From assembly GCA_003554965.1 (NCBI GenBank), contig PWHR01000059.1:1-64000 (forward strand): DNA of 64,000 nucleotides, written 5' to 3'. The translations under genes and the position numbers were made by a program. This stretch comes from Thermoplasmata archaeon. Lineage in GTDB: Archaea > Thermoplasmatota > Thermoplasmata > Halarchaeoplasmatales > Halarchaeoplasmataceae. Under the pieces are notes generated by a model. That model ran no database searches, was not told the origin of the DNA, and saw only the letters and a program-made list of their open reading frames with translations. This document shows, piece after piece, positions 9,401 through 17,674 of this stretch; within the stretch, counting starts at the first letter, position 1; every line of letters starts with the position of its first letter.

Positions 9401-9487
9401 TGGTACGAATCCTATATCACTGGGCATAGAGATGTGATAATTCACCATGTCCAAAACGAATACAAAAGGGTAGAAAGGGATATCTGA
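3491..9487 (+). CDS. Giant HhH / coiled-coil protein with unique C-terminal domain
   Basis: A 1998-residue protein with no signal peptide and no membrane segment. Residues about 13-75 (LIDVKTAEKLYENGFESLKD and onward) form a helix-hairpin-helix-like domain of the type at the N-terminus of RadA/Rad51. Residues about 85-1810 are almost pure E/K/L heptad coiled coil; if continuous the rod would be about 0.25 micrometre. The first part contains near-identical 104-residue repeats. The second part carries an LEGWE motif with Trp at residues 1029, 1141, 1365, 1484 and 1596, spaced in units of 112 or 119 residues. Residues about 1820-1998 form a folded domain also encoded alone by the gene at 2652. 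No ATPase motif is present, so it is not an SMC or Rad50. A DNA-binding scaffold or cytoskeletal role is inference from architecture only. Confidence 0.85.
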   Translation: MADEKKNKDKSIEELTEISLIDVKTAEKLYENGFESLKDISELDIDEWVEKYKFEEGSAKLILEDVDELLNSGEETDDILDEIEKLEESLEKAKKTEEKDGGEEEEPIELLDEEIEELERSLAKVSKEDVEAISERIDEKRDEKEDLEKKIEELKEEKKELEGLEEELSEREEDVEAKKDEKEKLEAEVEKLNEEIEELEEKKDELEEFEEKLDKKKQQVDEKENELDELEEEKQDLQEKMGDISQKVQEMEEEKDQLKEEIDELEEEKDKLKEIEETLKDKENEIEKKEKEKDELEEKIDELEGKKDELEEFEEKLDKKKQQVDEKENELDELEEEKQDLQEKMDDISQNVQEMEEEKDQLKEEIDELEEEKDKLKEIEETLKDKENEIKKKEEEKEKLEEKIDELEGKKDELEEFEEELDKKKQLVDEKENELDELEEEKDKLKEIEETLKDKENEIKKKEEEKEKLEEKIDELEGKKDELEEFEEELDKKKQLVDEKENELDELEGELNELNEEVEGKEGKKDELKEEIGKLKEEKEKLEDVEERLQELEDDVEKKLEEKEELEEDLQGLRDKKENFEDEKKELEENVEEVSEELEVLEEKKDSLEGEIEELEGDKEKLKEFEKSLQEIKDETTEKEAQKEELEEEIEELEGEKEKLKNEEEELSEDLTELETEIDEKKSQKEELEEKLKSYEEELETKKEKVEEKEDLLQELEEKGGSLKDKKGELSERIEELEGKKEGLEEEIKKLEEDKEKVKEYEKKLEELEKTLEEKRGKKEELEEELEGMEDQRDKLQEQEEQLEQYEEEINSKKEKIEDKEKELEEKRKRAKELEKESKKLKEEREELEEDKNQISEEVEKKIEEKEALVSEIKELEKEKERLKEVEEKVQELEEDIEQKKERKENLEEELADLEEKKEKLERREKDLDEREERLEKEKGDLQKKGNELEKEKEKLEKEKQSIEEKQNRLKEKEIDLQEKENRLESWGENLQEKREELDEKESLLEKENEDLRKKINKLDLWEVELEGWERQLEERLENVQEKEEDIENRVDSLESIEKDIDEHEQKLIEKEKELEKKEDELENYERELEEREEEIEERTKSLEEEKESLDEKESELEHFEIELEDKNKNLELREVKLEGWEGQLEERSTKLSEKDEELQKEKEVLEKSKEKLNEKEKELKDLEEQLEEKESSLESLGRELENRKQNLNKFEEELQSREEELDGKESKLKEMEEKLENKEKKTKEKEQDLEQLDQKLKEKEEELDQREDRLSRKRKGLRKKEEKLQNREEDLKNIEHGLDSREEELEIFEKELEEREEELKDWTQDLENREEEQRSFESELEEWEDRLTEEQRRIDLQEANLEGWESTLDEREKSLEERNQDLLERKEELKESKEDIKEERSELEDLEKELEKKEDALEEFERTLEEREKTVEERKESLRKREEAVDEYESEIEELDSELESKEEDLSKREERLHRWENELEGWESELGEKENYLNEREKELKDENEKIDERKERLEELKENLDEREQRLEQSKRKLDEREEKLNSWEKDLEDFKRKLEDEESELEDIREELERKDERLNEKEREIDLREVRVEGWEREVDQRAEKLSEKASELEEKEKILASKKRDLEKREEELFDLEDELKEKRKSLEKLKDSLQNKEVELENFETRLEERKKNLEEKDSRLEQWEQEIISWEKDLEDEEERLKDREKRLDEREEKLDQRETRLDEKDESLNKLEKDLQKKKEGLQQKEEELEVERSELLDLESELKSMKENLEEKSEELERKEEEIDELKEEVKKEKEEVLGFREYTVEEADKLSDIFESREKMVGEIKELNKQFIRDLFRIWLRFEKIDAEMGMHPEPTAFAEFIKFPENWRFKDEFNFFDIEIIKLIDKGQGRGGYGDSLTIEYVPIGDGLGVELFFEYCDEKRYSRSLGWGSSVIRYSLFRTDIPINEDEIGEFHDTLKDIVTKWYESYITGHRDVIIHHVQNEYKRVERDI
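4100..5010 (+). repeat. Near-identical 312-bp coding repeats inside the giant gene
   Basis: Equivalent codons recur at 4100, 4412, 4724 and 4931. The first two intervals are exactly 312 bp (104 codons). The third is 207 bp, shorter by 105 bp or 35 codons (five heptads). Copies differ at only a few bases, so the duplications are recent or kept alike by recombination. All length changes preserve the reading frame. Confidence 0.85.
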
Positions 9488-9523
9488 TACTGTCCTAGCA
9501 ACTTTCACTCACCCCTCCCCTAC

Positions 9524-9594
9524 AAAATATTAAATAAAAGAGCCTCCTCTACTCCAATCGGTCCGAGAAAGAAAAGCACGGACCATGAAGTGAT
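9524..9594 (+). promoter_or_regulatory. rpa promoter, leader hairpin and Shine-Dalgarno
   Basis: AAATATTAAATAAAAG at about 9525-9540 is the TATA region. GGTCCG (9560-9565) and CGGACC (9579-9584) form a 6-bp leader hairpin. GAAGTGAT follows just before ATG 9598 and is the ribosome binding site. Confidence 0.45.
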
Positions 9595-9597
9595 AAA

Positions 9598-10911
9598 ATG
9601 CAAGAAAAAGAAAAACTCGCGCCCCATGTAGATGATATAAACCGGGCGTTAAACGGAAAGTTGAGCGAAGAACAGATCGAAGAGGAACTCCGTACCTATA
9701 CCGAAAGATACGGAGTACCCTTGGGAAGCGCTAAAAGATCTATCGTCAAAAAGTACGAGGGAGATCCACAAGAACTGTACGTCAGTACAGAAAAAGCTAT
9801 CGAAGATATCGAAGGTGACGAGCAGGGTTTGAACCTAAAGTGCAGGATCGTCTCCATAAACGAGAAAGAGATAGAGGTGGATGACGAGCCAAAACAGATC
9901 TGGTACGGTATACTCGGAGACGATACTGGAACGATACCTTTTACACTCTGGGAAGAACCTTCTTTGGAATTGGAAAAAGGAGATACAGTAAAGATCGAGA
10001 ACGCCTACGCCAACACGTGGAATGATAAGCCACAAATAAATATCGGTTCAAAAGCTTCGTTGAAAGAGATCGATAGCGAAGAAGTTCCAGAATTCGATAG
10101 AGAAGCCCAGAAGTTGGAATTGAAAGATCTCAGAGAGAACATGAGGAATCTTGATATAACTGCAAGAGTGACTTCAATAGAAAGGAAATTGGTGAACGGT
10201 CAAGATGACAAAGAAAAGGAACTATATTCTGGGATAATAGCCGATGAGACTGGGAAAGCCCAGTTCAGTGCTTGGCACGACTTCGGTATTAGTGAAGATG
10301 ATGTTATCAGGGTAAAAGGAGGATACGTAAGATCTTGGAGGGGAATACCTCAATTCAGTTTCGACGATAGTGCAGAAGTGGAATTTTTAGATGGTGACGA
10401 ATTACCTCTTACAGAGGACCTTGAAGATGTTTCCGTCTATACCATCTCTGACCTTGCTAAAAGAGGAGGCGCTGTAGATGCGATCGTGGATGCGGTTATG
10501 ATCGATATAAAGAGCGGCAGTGGATTGATATTTAGGTGCCCTGAGTGTAGAAGGGTCATCCAAAAAGGTGCCTGTAGAGTTCACGGAAAAGTTGACGGTG
10601 AACCGGACCTTCGTGTTAAGGGTATATTGGACGATGGTACAGGAGCTTTGACGGTTATAATGAACAGAGAATTGACTGAAGAAGTGCTGAGTTATGATCT
10701 AGATAAAGCCATGGATACTGCAAAAGACGCCATGAATCAAGAAGTTATCAGAGACGATGTGGAGGAAAAATTGATCGCCCAGCCCCTCAAAGTGAAGGGC
10801 AATATAACCAGCGACGATTACGGATTGATGTTGGTGGCCGACGACGTCGAATACAAGAGTATAGACGTAGAAAAAGAAGCTAGAGAGATGTTAGACGAGG
10901 TGAGAGTATGA
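9598..10911 (+). CDS. rpa: Replication protein A (ssDNA-binding, multi-OB)
   Basis: A 437-residue euryarchaeal RPA that coats single-stranded DNA in replication and repair. Three OB-type segments are visible at about residues 75-155, 185-265 and 285-400: each begins with a LKCRIVSI or ITARVTSI type strand and continues with W-G-LGDDTGTIPFTLWEE or SGIIADETGKAQFSAWHD. A zinc finger FRCPECRRVIQKGACRVHG (about residues 312-330, CxxC-x8-CxxH) sits in the last OB fold, as in Haloferax Rpa1 and Methanosarcina RPAs. The N-terminal 70 residues are a helical wHTH-like region. The partner RPA-associated protein is 55 bases downstream. The start is fixed by the Shine-Dalgarno site. Confidence 0.95.
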   Translation: MQEKEKLAPHVDDINRALNGKLSEEQIEEELRTYTERYGVPLGSAKRSIVKKYEGDPQELYVSTEKAIEDIEGDEQGLNLKCRIVSINEKEIEVDDEPKQIWYGILGDDTGTIPFTLWEEPSLELEKGDTVKIENAYANTWNDKPQINIGSKASLKEIDSEEVPEFDREAQKLELKDLRENMRNLDITARVTSIERKLVNGQDDKEKELYSGIIADETGKAQFSAWHDFGISEDDVIRVKGGYVRSWRGIPQFSFDDSAEVEFLDGDELPLTEDLEDVSVYTISDLAKRGGAVDAIVDAVMIDIKSGSGLIFRCPECRRVIQKGACRVHGKVDGEPDLRVKGILDDGTGALTVIMNRELTEEVLSYDLDKAMDTAKDAMNQEVIRDDVEEKLIAQPLKVKGNITSDDYGLMLVADDVEYKSIDVEKEAREMLDEVRV

Positions 10912-10926
10912 GGATTGAAATAACAT

Positions 10927-10958
10927 CCTCCTCGACCTTTTTTATCATCCAAAAGGAG
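10927..10958 (+). promoter_or_regulatory. Shine-Dalgarno with upstream complement
   Basis: AGGAGG at about 10952-10957 is an excellent ribosome binding site for ATG 10967. An upstream CCTCCT at about 10927-10932 is its exact complement across a T-rich loop and could mask it. The T6 run in the loop could also act as a partial terminator of rpa. Only six base pairs support this. Confidence 0.35.
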
Positions 10959-10966
10959 GTTATAAT

Positions 10967-11860
10967 ATGAGCATGATAAGTAGAGAAGTGGCATGGAGAG
11001 TTTTCGCAAGAGAATTCAACGACTCAGATCTAATGATAGAAAGCGAGGATGATAGATCACCTAGTTACCTCGTGACACCACTCGGAGCGAAGATCAATCG
11101 TGTTTATCTGGTGGGAGTTCTCACAGAATGCGAGAACATAGGAACAGATGAAGAGCCTATGTGGCGTGCAAGAGTGACGGATCCAACTGGCACATATTTC
11201 GTATCGGCGGGACAGTATCAACCCGAAGTAGCTACGACTTTAGCCAATATGGAGCCTCCCATCTTTGTCGCGGTGGTGGGAAAAGCTAACACCTATGAAC
11301 CCGACGAAGAAACATTTTTAACCTCTGTAAGGGCTGAGATGATCAAAGAAGTCGACGAAGAACAACGGAATATCTGGATACTCGAAGCAGCTCGTTCCCT
11401 GAAGAACAGACTCGAGATTGCCATGGAAGCATCCAAGATGGAGGACATCTCCGTAGAAGAATTGGTCAATCTCGGTTTTGAAGAAAAACTAGCGGAAGGA
11501 TTCAAAAAAGCTTCTGAACATTATGGTGAGTTGACTTTTGAAAAGTACGATAGGATGCTAGAAGACTCTCTCAGGTATGTGCTACCGGAGTACGAGAGCC
11601 AAACTATAGAGGATATAGAAAAAGAAAGTAAAACAGAAGAAGAAGGCGATGAAGAGTTAGAAGAATTGATTGTCGATTTAGTTTCGGAGTTCGAAGAAAA
11701 GGAAGGTCTAGAAAACGGTGTAGAATACGAGAGAGTGAAAGAAAAAGTGATGGAAGAAAAGGACCTGACTCAAGAAAAATTCGAAGAAGTGGTGAACAAC
11801 CTCAGATCAGATGGCAGGTTGTATGAACCTGTTTTGGGGAACTTAAAAGTGATCGGTTGA
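10967..11860 (+). CDS. rpap: RPA-associated protein (COG3390 type)
   Basis: A 297-residue partner of RPA; in Haloferax the equivalent proteins co-purify with their RPA. The N-terminus (SREVAWRVFAREFNDSDL) and the OB-fold core at about residues 30-125 (VYLVGVLTECENIG, W-RARVTDPTGTYFVSAGQYQP, FVAVVGKANTY) match this family closely. The C-terminal ~150 residues are acidic helical regions ending in a wHTH-like segment. It follows rpa on the same strand, so the two probably form an operon. ATG 10967 is set by AGGAGG eight bases upstream. Confidence 0.93.
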   Translation: MSMISREVAWRVFAREFNDSDLMIESEDDRSPSYLVTPLGAKINRVYLVGVLTECENIGTDEEPMWRARVTDPTGTYFVSAGQYQPEVATTLANMEPPIFVAVVGKANTYEPDEETFLTSVRAEMIKEVDEEQRNIWILEAARSLKNRLEIAMEASKMEDISVEELVNLGFEEKLAEGFKKASEHYGELTFEKYDRMLEDSLRYVLPEYESQTIEDIEKESKTEEEGDEELEELIVDLVSEFEEKEGLENGVEYERVKEKVMEEKDLTQEKFEEVVNNLRSDGRLYEPVLGNLKVIG

Positions 11861-11863
11861 ATA

Positions 11864-12631
11864 TCACTCCTCTCTATTAAAAGACTCACCCTCTTCTTTT
11901 TCTTTCTGTTCATCGATTGCTTCTTTCATCTTCAGATCTCCTTCCACGACCTTTTTAGCTAGATCTTTAGATATGGTGATCTCCCCACTCTTTATCCTGC
12001 TCCGTCTCTGCATCTCTCTCATCTCTCCTTCAGTCGCATCGACCTCATACTCACCATAGGCCAATTTCCCCTCACTAAAAGCTATTTTCTTCGCCGCTTC
12101 AATATCAGGTAATTCAGTCAACTTCGTAGTCCCCTCTTCATTGACTATCTCTATTCTTACGGCGAGTCCTTCTAAAGAATTTATAGTCCTGTTCCTGTTG
12201 GTTTTATCCCCATGTCCTATCCTTATAGTCATCCTCTGAAAATCATAGCCTTCGATGAACTCTTCTACTTTTTCTTTCACCTTTTCAGGAGAGCCAGCAT
12301 GAAGAGTTTCTAATATCTTACCGTCGCCTACTAAAGCGATGCCTGGACGTGTACCTGGGTCTATACCCACTATCATACTCTGGTAAGATGATTTTCCTTT
12401 TATCATCGAAAGGGCTTTGCGGACACCTTTTCGTAAGTCATCATCTACAGGAACGACGTTTTGAAAATCTATCGCCTCTGCTTCCCGTTCTGTAGTGAGG
12501 ATCACGTCCACATTGGGTGGGATCGGATCAGAAGGAGAGAGACTGACAAAAGGTATGTCTCTCTGCTTCAATTCTCTGACTACCTCGTAATAGAATTCGA
12601 AATTGTCCGTAGCTATCGCAAGTATCTTCAC
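11864..12631 (-). CDS. RNase H/RuvC-fold protein
   Basis: A 255-residue conserved archaeal-type protein. Residues about 1-65 look like a small Rossmann-like half (ILAIATDN, VDVILTTEREAE). Residues about 88-110 carry VGIDPGTRPGIALVGDGKI, the first strand and catalytic Asp of the RNase H/RuvC fold. Further acidic positions occur at RIGHGDKTNRN and the LPDIEAAKK region, so nuclease activity is plausible but unproven. The highly charged C-terminus is probably disordered. Start is GTG at 12631, with a TATA-like GATTATATCC (coding strand) about 25-30 bases upstream and no Shine-Dalgarno, so probably leaderless. It converges with the RPA-associated gene, 3 bases apart. Confidence 0.75.
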   Translation of the reverse strand: MKILAIATDNFEFYYEVVRELKQRDIPFVSLSPSDPIPPNVDVILTTEREAEAIDFQNVVPVDDDLRKGVRKALSMIKGKSSYQSMIVGIDPGTRPGIALVGDGKILETLHAGSPEKVKEKVEEFIEGYDFQRMTIRIGHGDKTNRNRTINSLEGLAVRIEIVNEEGTTKLTELPDIEAAKKIAFSEGKLAYGEYEVDATEGEMREMQRRSRIKSGEITISKDLAKKVVEGDLKMKEAIDEQKEKEEGESFNREE

Positions 12632-12696
12632 GTTGTTAAAGGATGATTTTAAAGGATATAATCTTTTTGAAAATTAGAAAAAAAAGAAGGGTTTTT

Positions 12697-14061
12697 TTAG
12701 CTGAGATCTACATCAGGGGCTTCTTCTATATAGCCCTCTTCTAACAGATGACCTGTCTGATCTCTGCTTTTCTTGATGATCTTCTCAGCTTTTTCCCGGA
12801 GCTCTTCTTCCGAAAGTTCTCTCCTTGCTAGACCTTGTTCGATAGCTTTGAGTCCCACTCTCACCGCTTGCCTTATGTACACCTCAGTGTTATCCATGGT
12901 AGGAACAAGACTTTCCTCGTCCAACCCTCGTTCTTCTGCGACCTCCGCGATTGCATAAGCTGCTTCGATGTGCATCTCATCGCTTATGGTTTTTGCCCTC
13001 ACGTCTAGAGTACCTCTAAATATCCCTGGGAATCCGATGGAATTGTTGACCTGATTAGCAAAGTCCGATCGACCGGTTCCGACGATCCTAACGCCAGCTT
13101 CTCTAGCCTTCCATGGCCATATTTCAGGTATGGGATTCGCTTCAGCAAACAAGATGCCGTCGGAGTTCATCTCCTTCAGCCATTCCTTTTTTATCGTGTC
13201 AGGCCCAGGTTTAGAAGCCGCGACGACGACGTCTTTTCCCTCTATCAACTCGGGAATTCCTCCTTCTTTCTGGCCTTTATTAGTTTTCTGGGCGAACTTC
13301 CACTTCTCCGGAGTCGTTTCTTCATCTAGATCCTCTCTTCCAGGATGTAAAAGTCCTGTTGAATCGCAGAGCATTAGATTTTTCTCCGGAACTCCGGCTT
13401 TTATCAATGTCCTCGCCAAGCACAAATTGGCTGCTCCAGCACCTATTAGGCCTATCTTGACCTGATCTAATCCTTTTCCGACCACTTTAAGACCGTTGAT
13501 TATACCGGCTAGAGTTATCGCCGCTGTACCCTGCTGATCATCGTGCCATACCGGGATATCAACCTCTTCTCTCAATCTATCTAAAACTTCAAAGCACTTA
13601 GGCTTTGATATATCTTCTAGATTTATGCCTCCAAAAGAAGGAGCGATCCATTTCACCGCCTGGACTATCTCTTCAGGCTCATGTGCATCTAGGCAAATCG
13701 GGAAAGCATCGACTCCTCCTAGATATTTGAACAATAGTCCTTTACCTTCCATCACAGGCATACCTGCTTCCGGGCCTATATCTCCTAAACCGAGAACTCT
13801 GCTTCCATCGCTGACCACCGCTACGTTGTTCCACTTGTTCGTATGCTCATATGCCATCTCTGGATTTTTAGCTATATCTTCACAGGGCTTAGCCACACCT
13901 GGAGTATACCAAACACCGAAATCATCGAAACTTTTGATCTGTACTTTTGGTGAGACCTCAATTTTTCCTTTATAGAACGGATGCCATTCCATTGCTTTTT
14001 TTGCCGGTTCCTCAGCTTTCTCTAATAATTCTTCTTCCGTGACCTTTTCTTCATCTCCCAT
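12697..14061 (-). CDS. maeB: NAD(P)-dependent malic enzyme
   Basis: Decarboxylates malate to pyruvate with reduction of NAD(P)+; cytoplasmic. The sequence has the malic enzyme core WHPFYKGKIEV, the catalytic Tyr region FGVWYTPGVAKPCEDI, the metal-binding stretch NLEDISKPKCFEVLDRL with WHDDQQGTAAIT, and the nucleotide-binding IGLIGAGAANLCLA. The short 454-residue form lacks the phosphotransacetylase domain of long bacterial MaeB. I use ATG 14061, preceded by GAGG; the longer frame to 14118 would add a hydrophobic leader that includes the TATA region. A TATA box (TTTATACTC) is 30-35 bases upstream. Confidence 0.93.
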   Translation of the reverse strand: MGDEEKVTEEELLEKAEEPAKKAMEWHPFYKGKIEVSPKVQIKSFDDFGVWYTPGVAKPCEDIAKNPEMAYEHTNKWNNVAVVSDGSRVLGLGDIGPEAGMPVMEGKGLLFKYLGGVDAFPICLDAHEPEEIVQAVKWIAPSFGGINLEDISKPKCFEVLDRLREEVDIPVWHDDQQGTAAITLAGIINGLKVVGKGLDQVKIGLIGAGAANLCLARTLIKAGVPEKNLMLCDSTGLLHPGREDLDEETTPEKWKFAQKTNKGQKEGGIPELIEGKDVVVAASKPGPDTIKKEWLKEMNSDGILFAEANPIPEIWPWKAREAGVRIVGTGRSDFANQVNNSIGFPGIFRGTLDVRAKTISDEMHIEAAYAIAEVAEERGLDEESLVPTMDNTEVYIRQAVRVGLKAIEQGLARRELSEEELREKAEKIIKKSRDQTGHLLEEGYIEEAPDVDLS

Positions 14062-14133
14062 AGTATCCTCAATTATGGGAATAGAATAGAGTATAAATAA
14101 ATAATGGAAAAAAAGCATTATTGACTCAATTTT

Positions 14134-15138
<1,005 letters not shown>

Positions 15139-15151
15139 TTAAAGGGTTTAG

Positions 15152-15298
15152 TTAGTCCGAACTCAATATTCTGTAAACTCCAGTTCCACAGTCAGGACAT
15201 TCGCCTTTCATGGCAGGTCTTCCGTTTTTCATCTCTGTCTTCTCAGCGTTTGCGATCTCCACCTTTTCGCCACATTTAACACAATATGCTTTAGTCAT
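15152..15298 (-). CDS. Small zinc-ribbon protein (DUF5679-like)
   Basis: A 48-residue protein beginning MTKAYCVKCGEKVEI and ending CPDCGTGVYRILSSD. Two CxxC pairs about 30 residues apart make a zinc ribbon, with the basic MKNGRPAMKGECPDCG stretch typical of the short archaeal and bacterial DUF5679 proteins, which also resembles topoisomerase C-terminal zinc ribbons. Function unknown; nucleic-acid binding is likely. It lies between the RNase P RNA and kae1 on the same strand. Confidence 0.8.
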   Translation of the reverse strand: MTKAYCVKCGEKVEIANAEKTEMKNGRPAMKGECPDCGTGVYRILSSD

Positions 15299-15358
15299 GA
15301 TTTTCACTTCTTGTTCCTATTTGCAGAGAGGTATTAAAGTTTTGCTTCTAAAGATTAG

Positions 15359-15693
15359 TGTCAGGTGACCGATGTAAGCCCCTTTCTGTTTGAGAGTCAG
15401 CCGACATTCACCTACGCGTCCTACCTGCCGTTCCCGGAAAGGTCATCCCGGCCATTTGGACTTGCTCCAGTGGGATGAGTGGCCGTTTCAACGATCCCTT
15501 CGAATCCAAGCTCTGCGGGTTAACTCACCTCCCTTGCGGAAGGCTTCACATGCATCATAGCTCCTCGAAGGACGTGTCGTTTCTGCGCCCTGAACCGTGG
15601 TTCTCACCACACCAGTTTGCACTGGTCCACTTTTCCTGTGGAGAGGGGACTTTCCTCAGGCAAAGCCCGTCGGTCGGCCACGGTCTCCTGACA
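15359..15693 (-). ncRNA. rnpB: RNase P RNA (archaeal)
   Basis: Catalytic RNA that matures tRNA 5' ends. On the minus strand the 5' end TGTCAGG pairs with the 3' end CCTGACA (helix P1). The conserved core elements are present in order: GAGGAAAGTC (CR I) near the 5' end and GGCAGGTAGG plus ACAGAAAGGGGCTTAC (CR V) near the 3' end. The length of about 335 bases and rod-like paired arms fit an archaeal type A RNase P RNA. An AT-rich GTTAAATAAT about 25-30 bases upstream is a likely TATA box. Ends are placed from P1 and may be off by a few bases. Confidence 0.93.
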
Positions 15694-15740
15694 GAAATAG
15701 ATTGTTCGACTCCATTATTTAACTTTTCCTAGAAAAGAAC

Positions 15741-16439
15741 CTATTTGGTTGAACATTTGATTTCTAAATCCTCAGTTCCCTCTAACTTCCATCTTCCTCT
15801 ACTGTTATCATAGGTCCATTCTCCCACGATCACCGCCGGTTTTCCAAGGACCTGCTCCTCGATCGTATCGTCCAAAAAACAAGTGATTTCATACCAGTAT
15901 TCATCGTCCTCAAGACTCGATAAGGTGAGGGCTGAACCTTCTGAAGAGTTGCTTTTTTCTATCACCTCTCCTCTCACTTTGACCTCCATGTTTTGATACC
16001 ACGTAGGATTCTCCAGAAGGGATGAGAATTCAATGAAACTAGACTGTGCCTTTTCTTTTATCGATATCTCTCCCAATTCATCCACTCTCAGACTCAGATC
16101 GCCTTCATAATCCTCCAATAATCCTTCGACTTCAACTTTCGCTCCAGGTCTCAATTCGTGTAATTCATCCAATACATCTTCGATGATATCTTTATCGATC
16201 GCCACTGTTAGAGAGTCATGGTGACCTTCCTCTTGTAAGGTCAAAAGGATCGTATGCTGAAAATCATTTTTCTCCGATATGGTCCCCTGGGTCACTAGAC
16301 GGGAATCCACCAGACTCTCATCGATCTCAGACAAATCTCTACGAAAAGTGGATTGTTGAGCTGAGAAAAGGTACAACGAAGATACGCCTATCAAAGAGAC
16401 GATCACCGCAACGCTCAAGAGCTTTTCTCTACTGAGCAT
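15741..16439 (-). CDS. Membrane-anchored protein with OB-like domains
   Basis: One N-terminal membrane helix (residues about 6-27) followed by a ~200-residue domain predicted outside the cell. Two similar beta-rich halves are seen: VTQGTISEKNDFQHTILLTL to LRPGAKVEVEGLLEDYEGDLSLRVDELGEI, and EVKVRGEVIEKSN to KPAVIVGEWTYDNSRGRWKLEGTEDLEI. Both end in the PGxxVxVEGxxxxY pattern common in OB folds. Role unknown. It starts within a dozen bases of the end of the Cdc6 gene and is probably co-transcribed. ATG 16439 is chosen with GGGTGAG just upstream; GTG 16448 would add three residues. Confidence 0.65.
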   Translation of the reverse strand: MLSREKLLSVAVIVSLIGVSSLYLFSAQQSTFRRDLSEIDESLVDSRLVTQGTISEKNDFQHTILLTLQEEGHHDSLTVAIDKDIIEDVLDELHELRPGAKVEVEGLLEDYEGDLSLRVDELGEISIKEKAQSSFIEFSSLLENPTWYQNMEVKVRGEVIEKSNSSEGSALTLSSLEDDEYWYEITCFLDDTIEEQVLGKPAVIVGEWTYDNSRGRWKLEGTEDLEIKCSTK

Positions 16440-16450
16440 ATCACTCACCC

Positions 16451-17623
16451 TTATCTTATCATCGTTTCTAGTTTTTTCTCGAGCTTTTCGGCGGTGATGT
16501 CCGAAAGAGAAACCTTCGTGGTTCTCCCTGATCCGTCAGCGAAAGTTTTAGTGTTCAATATACCCTCATCGGAAAGATTTTGCAGATAGTTCCAGAACTG
16601 AGTATGGCCGAGCTTTTTTATATCGTTTCCCTCACACACCAATTTGTAAAGTTCTTCTAGATCCCCAGTAGTAGTGTAAGTAGAATCTTTCAATGCTCTT
16701 GTGGCTGCCAAAAGTATCATCTTTTCCTGCTCTTTCAAATCCTTCAACTTACTCTCTGTGATGTGGGGACTGACCTCCGCTTTAGCTGCCCTTACATCCT
16801 CTACCGTCACCTCGTTTCTTCCGTCCATCTCCGCTATGAGACAAGCTTTCTCTAATAATTCTATGCCGTATCTCGCGTCTCCTCCTCCGTCGCCGTCTTT
16901 ACCTGCACTGTCACATATCAATCGTATCTTCTCATCTTCGATAGAACCAGGATGGATCGCTATCTCCACTCTTTTCTTAATGATGGGAAACAGTTCTTCA
17001 TCGGTGTATCTGGGGAATTTTATCCTGTTGCTCCTTTTAAATGAACTCCTGGCACTTTCTTCAAGGAGTTGAAAAGCGTTTTTCTGAGAGATCAGCATAA
17101 GAGATAAATTACCCTCGGGCTCCAATCTTTCTTCATCGAATCTAGAAAGTAAATATATCAGATCAGAGCCGCTGTTTTTTATCAAAAAATCGACTTCGTC
17201 TAAAACTATTATCAGATGAAGGTTTTTTTCTTCGATCTTTCCTTTTACTACCTCCATCATCTCTTCTGTAGAAAATCCTCTATCCGGGAAAGCTTTGTCA
17301 AAATGATGCACCACTTTCCACATGACTGAGCTGTCCTTTTTCCTCCTCCTGCAATTAACAAAAGCGTAATCTATATTTTCTCCCTTATCCTTGGCCCAAT
17401 CTTCAAAATCCATGCAGAATCTTTTCGCCGTCACCGTTTTACCAGTCCCTACAGAGCCTTGGATGAAAACGTTCTGAGATACATCGGAGGAAACTACACC
17501 TCGGAACATCCCGAAGAGTTTCTGGATCTGTTCCTCTCTGTTGGGTAGCTCATCGGGAACATAATCGAACGACAATTTCTTCTGATCTTTGATTATCCGA
17601 CCTGTGGAATCTTCAAAGTACAT
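16451..17623 (-). CDS. cdc6: Orc1/Cdc6 replication initiator
   Basis: AAA+ origin-binding protein that loads MCM. Walker A is GSVGTGKT (residues about 57-64) and Walker B is IIVLDEVDFL (about 139-148). Sensor 1 is in LMLISQKN and sensor 2 in GDARYGIELLEKA. The C-terminal ~100 residues form a winged helix (TTTGDLEELYKLVCEGND to LSDEGILNTKT). At 390 residues it is a full-length archaeal Orc1/Cdc6. ATG 17623 has GGAGGGAG just upstream and a TATA-like TCGTTTTATAACTC farther up. Origins often lie next to such genes, but I found no origin-recognition-box repeats in the short flanks here. Confidence 0.95.
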   Translation of the reverse strand: MYFEDSTGRIIKDQKKLSFDYVPDELPNREEQIQKLFGMFRGVVSSDVSQNVFIQGSVGTGKTVTAKRFCMDFEDWAKDKGENIDYAFVNCRRRKKDSSVMWKVVHHFDKAFPDRGFSTEEMMEVVKGKIEEKNLHLIIVLDEVDFLIKNSGSDLIYLLSRFDEERLEPEGNLSLMLISQKNAFQLLEESARSSFKRSNRIKFPRYTDEELFPIIKKRVEIAIHPGSIEDEKIRLICDSAGKDGDGGGDARYGIELLEKACLIAEMDGRNEVTVEDVRAAKAEVSPHITESKLKDLKEQEKMILLAATRALKDSTYTTTGDLEELYKLVCEGNDIKKLGHTQFWNYLQNLSDEGILNTKTFADGSGRTTKVSLSDITAEKLEKKLETMIR

Positions 17624-17674
17624 CGAACTCCCTCCGTCTCACATACTACATAGGTAGGAGTTATAAAACGATAA

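Noticed and set aside
3491-9487. SMC, Rad50 or PilZ-type motor protein
   Set aside because: No Walker A, Walker B or signature motif; both ends are different folds.
4199-9508. Many long leftward frames (up to 285 codons) opposite the giant coiled-coil gene
   Set aside because: They are Ser/Phe/Leu-rich mirrors of the E/K/L coding sequence; the purine-rich strand lacks stop codons in the complement.
15475-15732. An 85-codon protein gene on the plus strand
   Set aside because: It lies wholly inside the RNase P RNA gene, whose conserved elements and P1 helix are clear.
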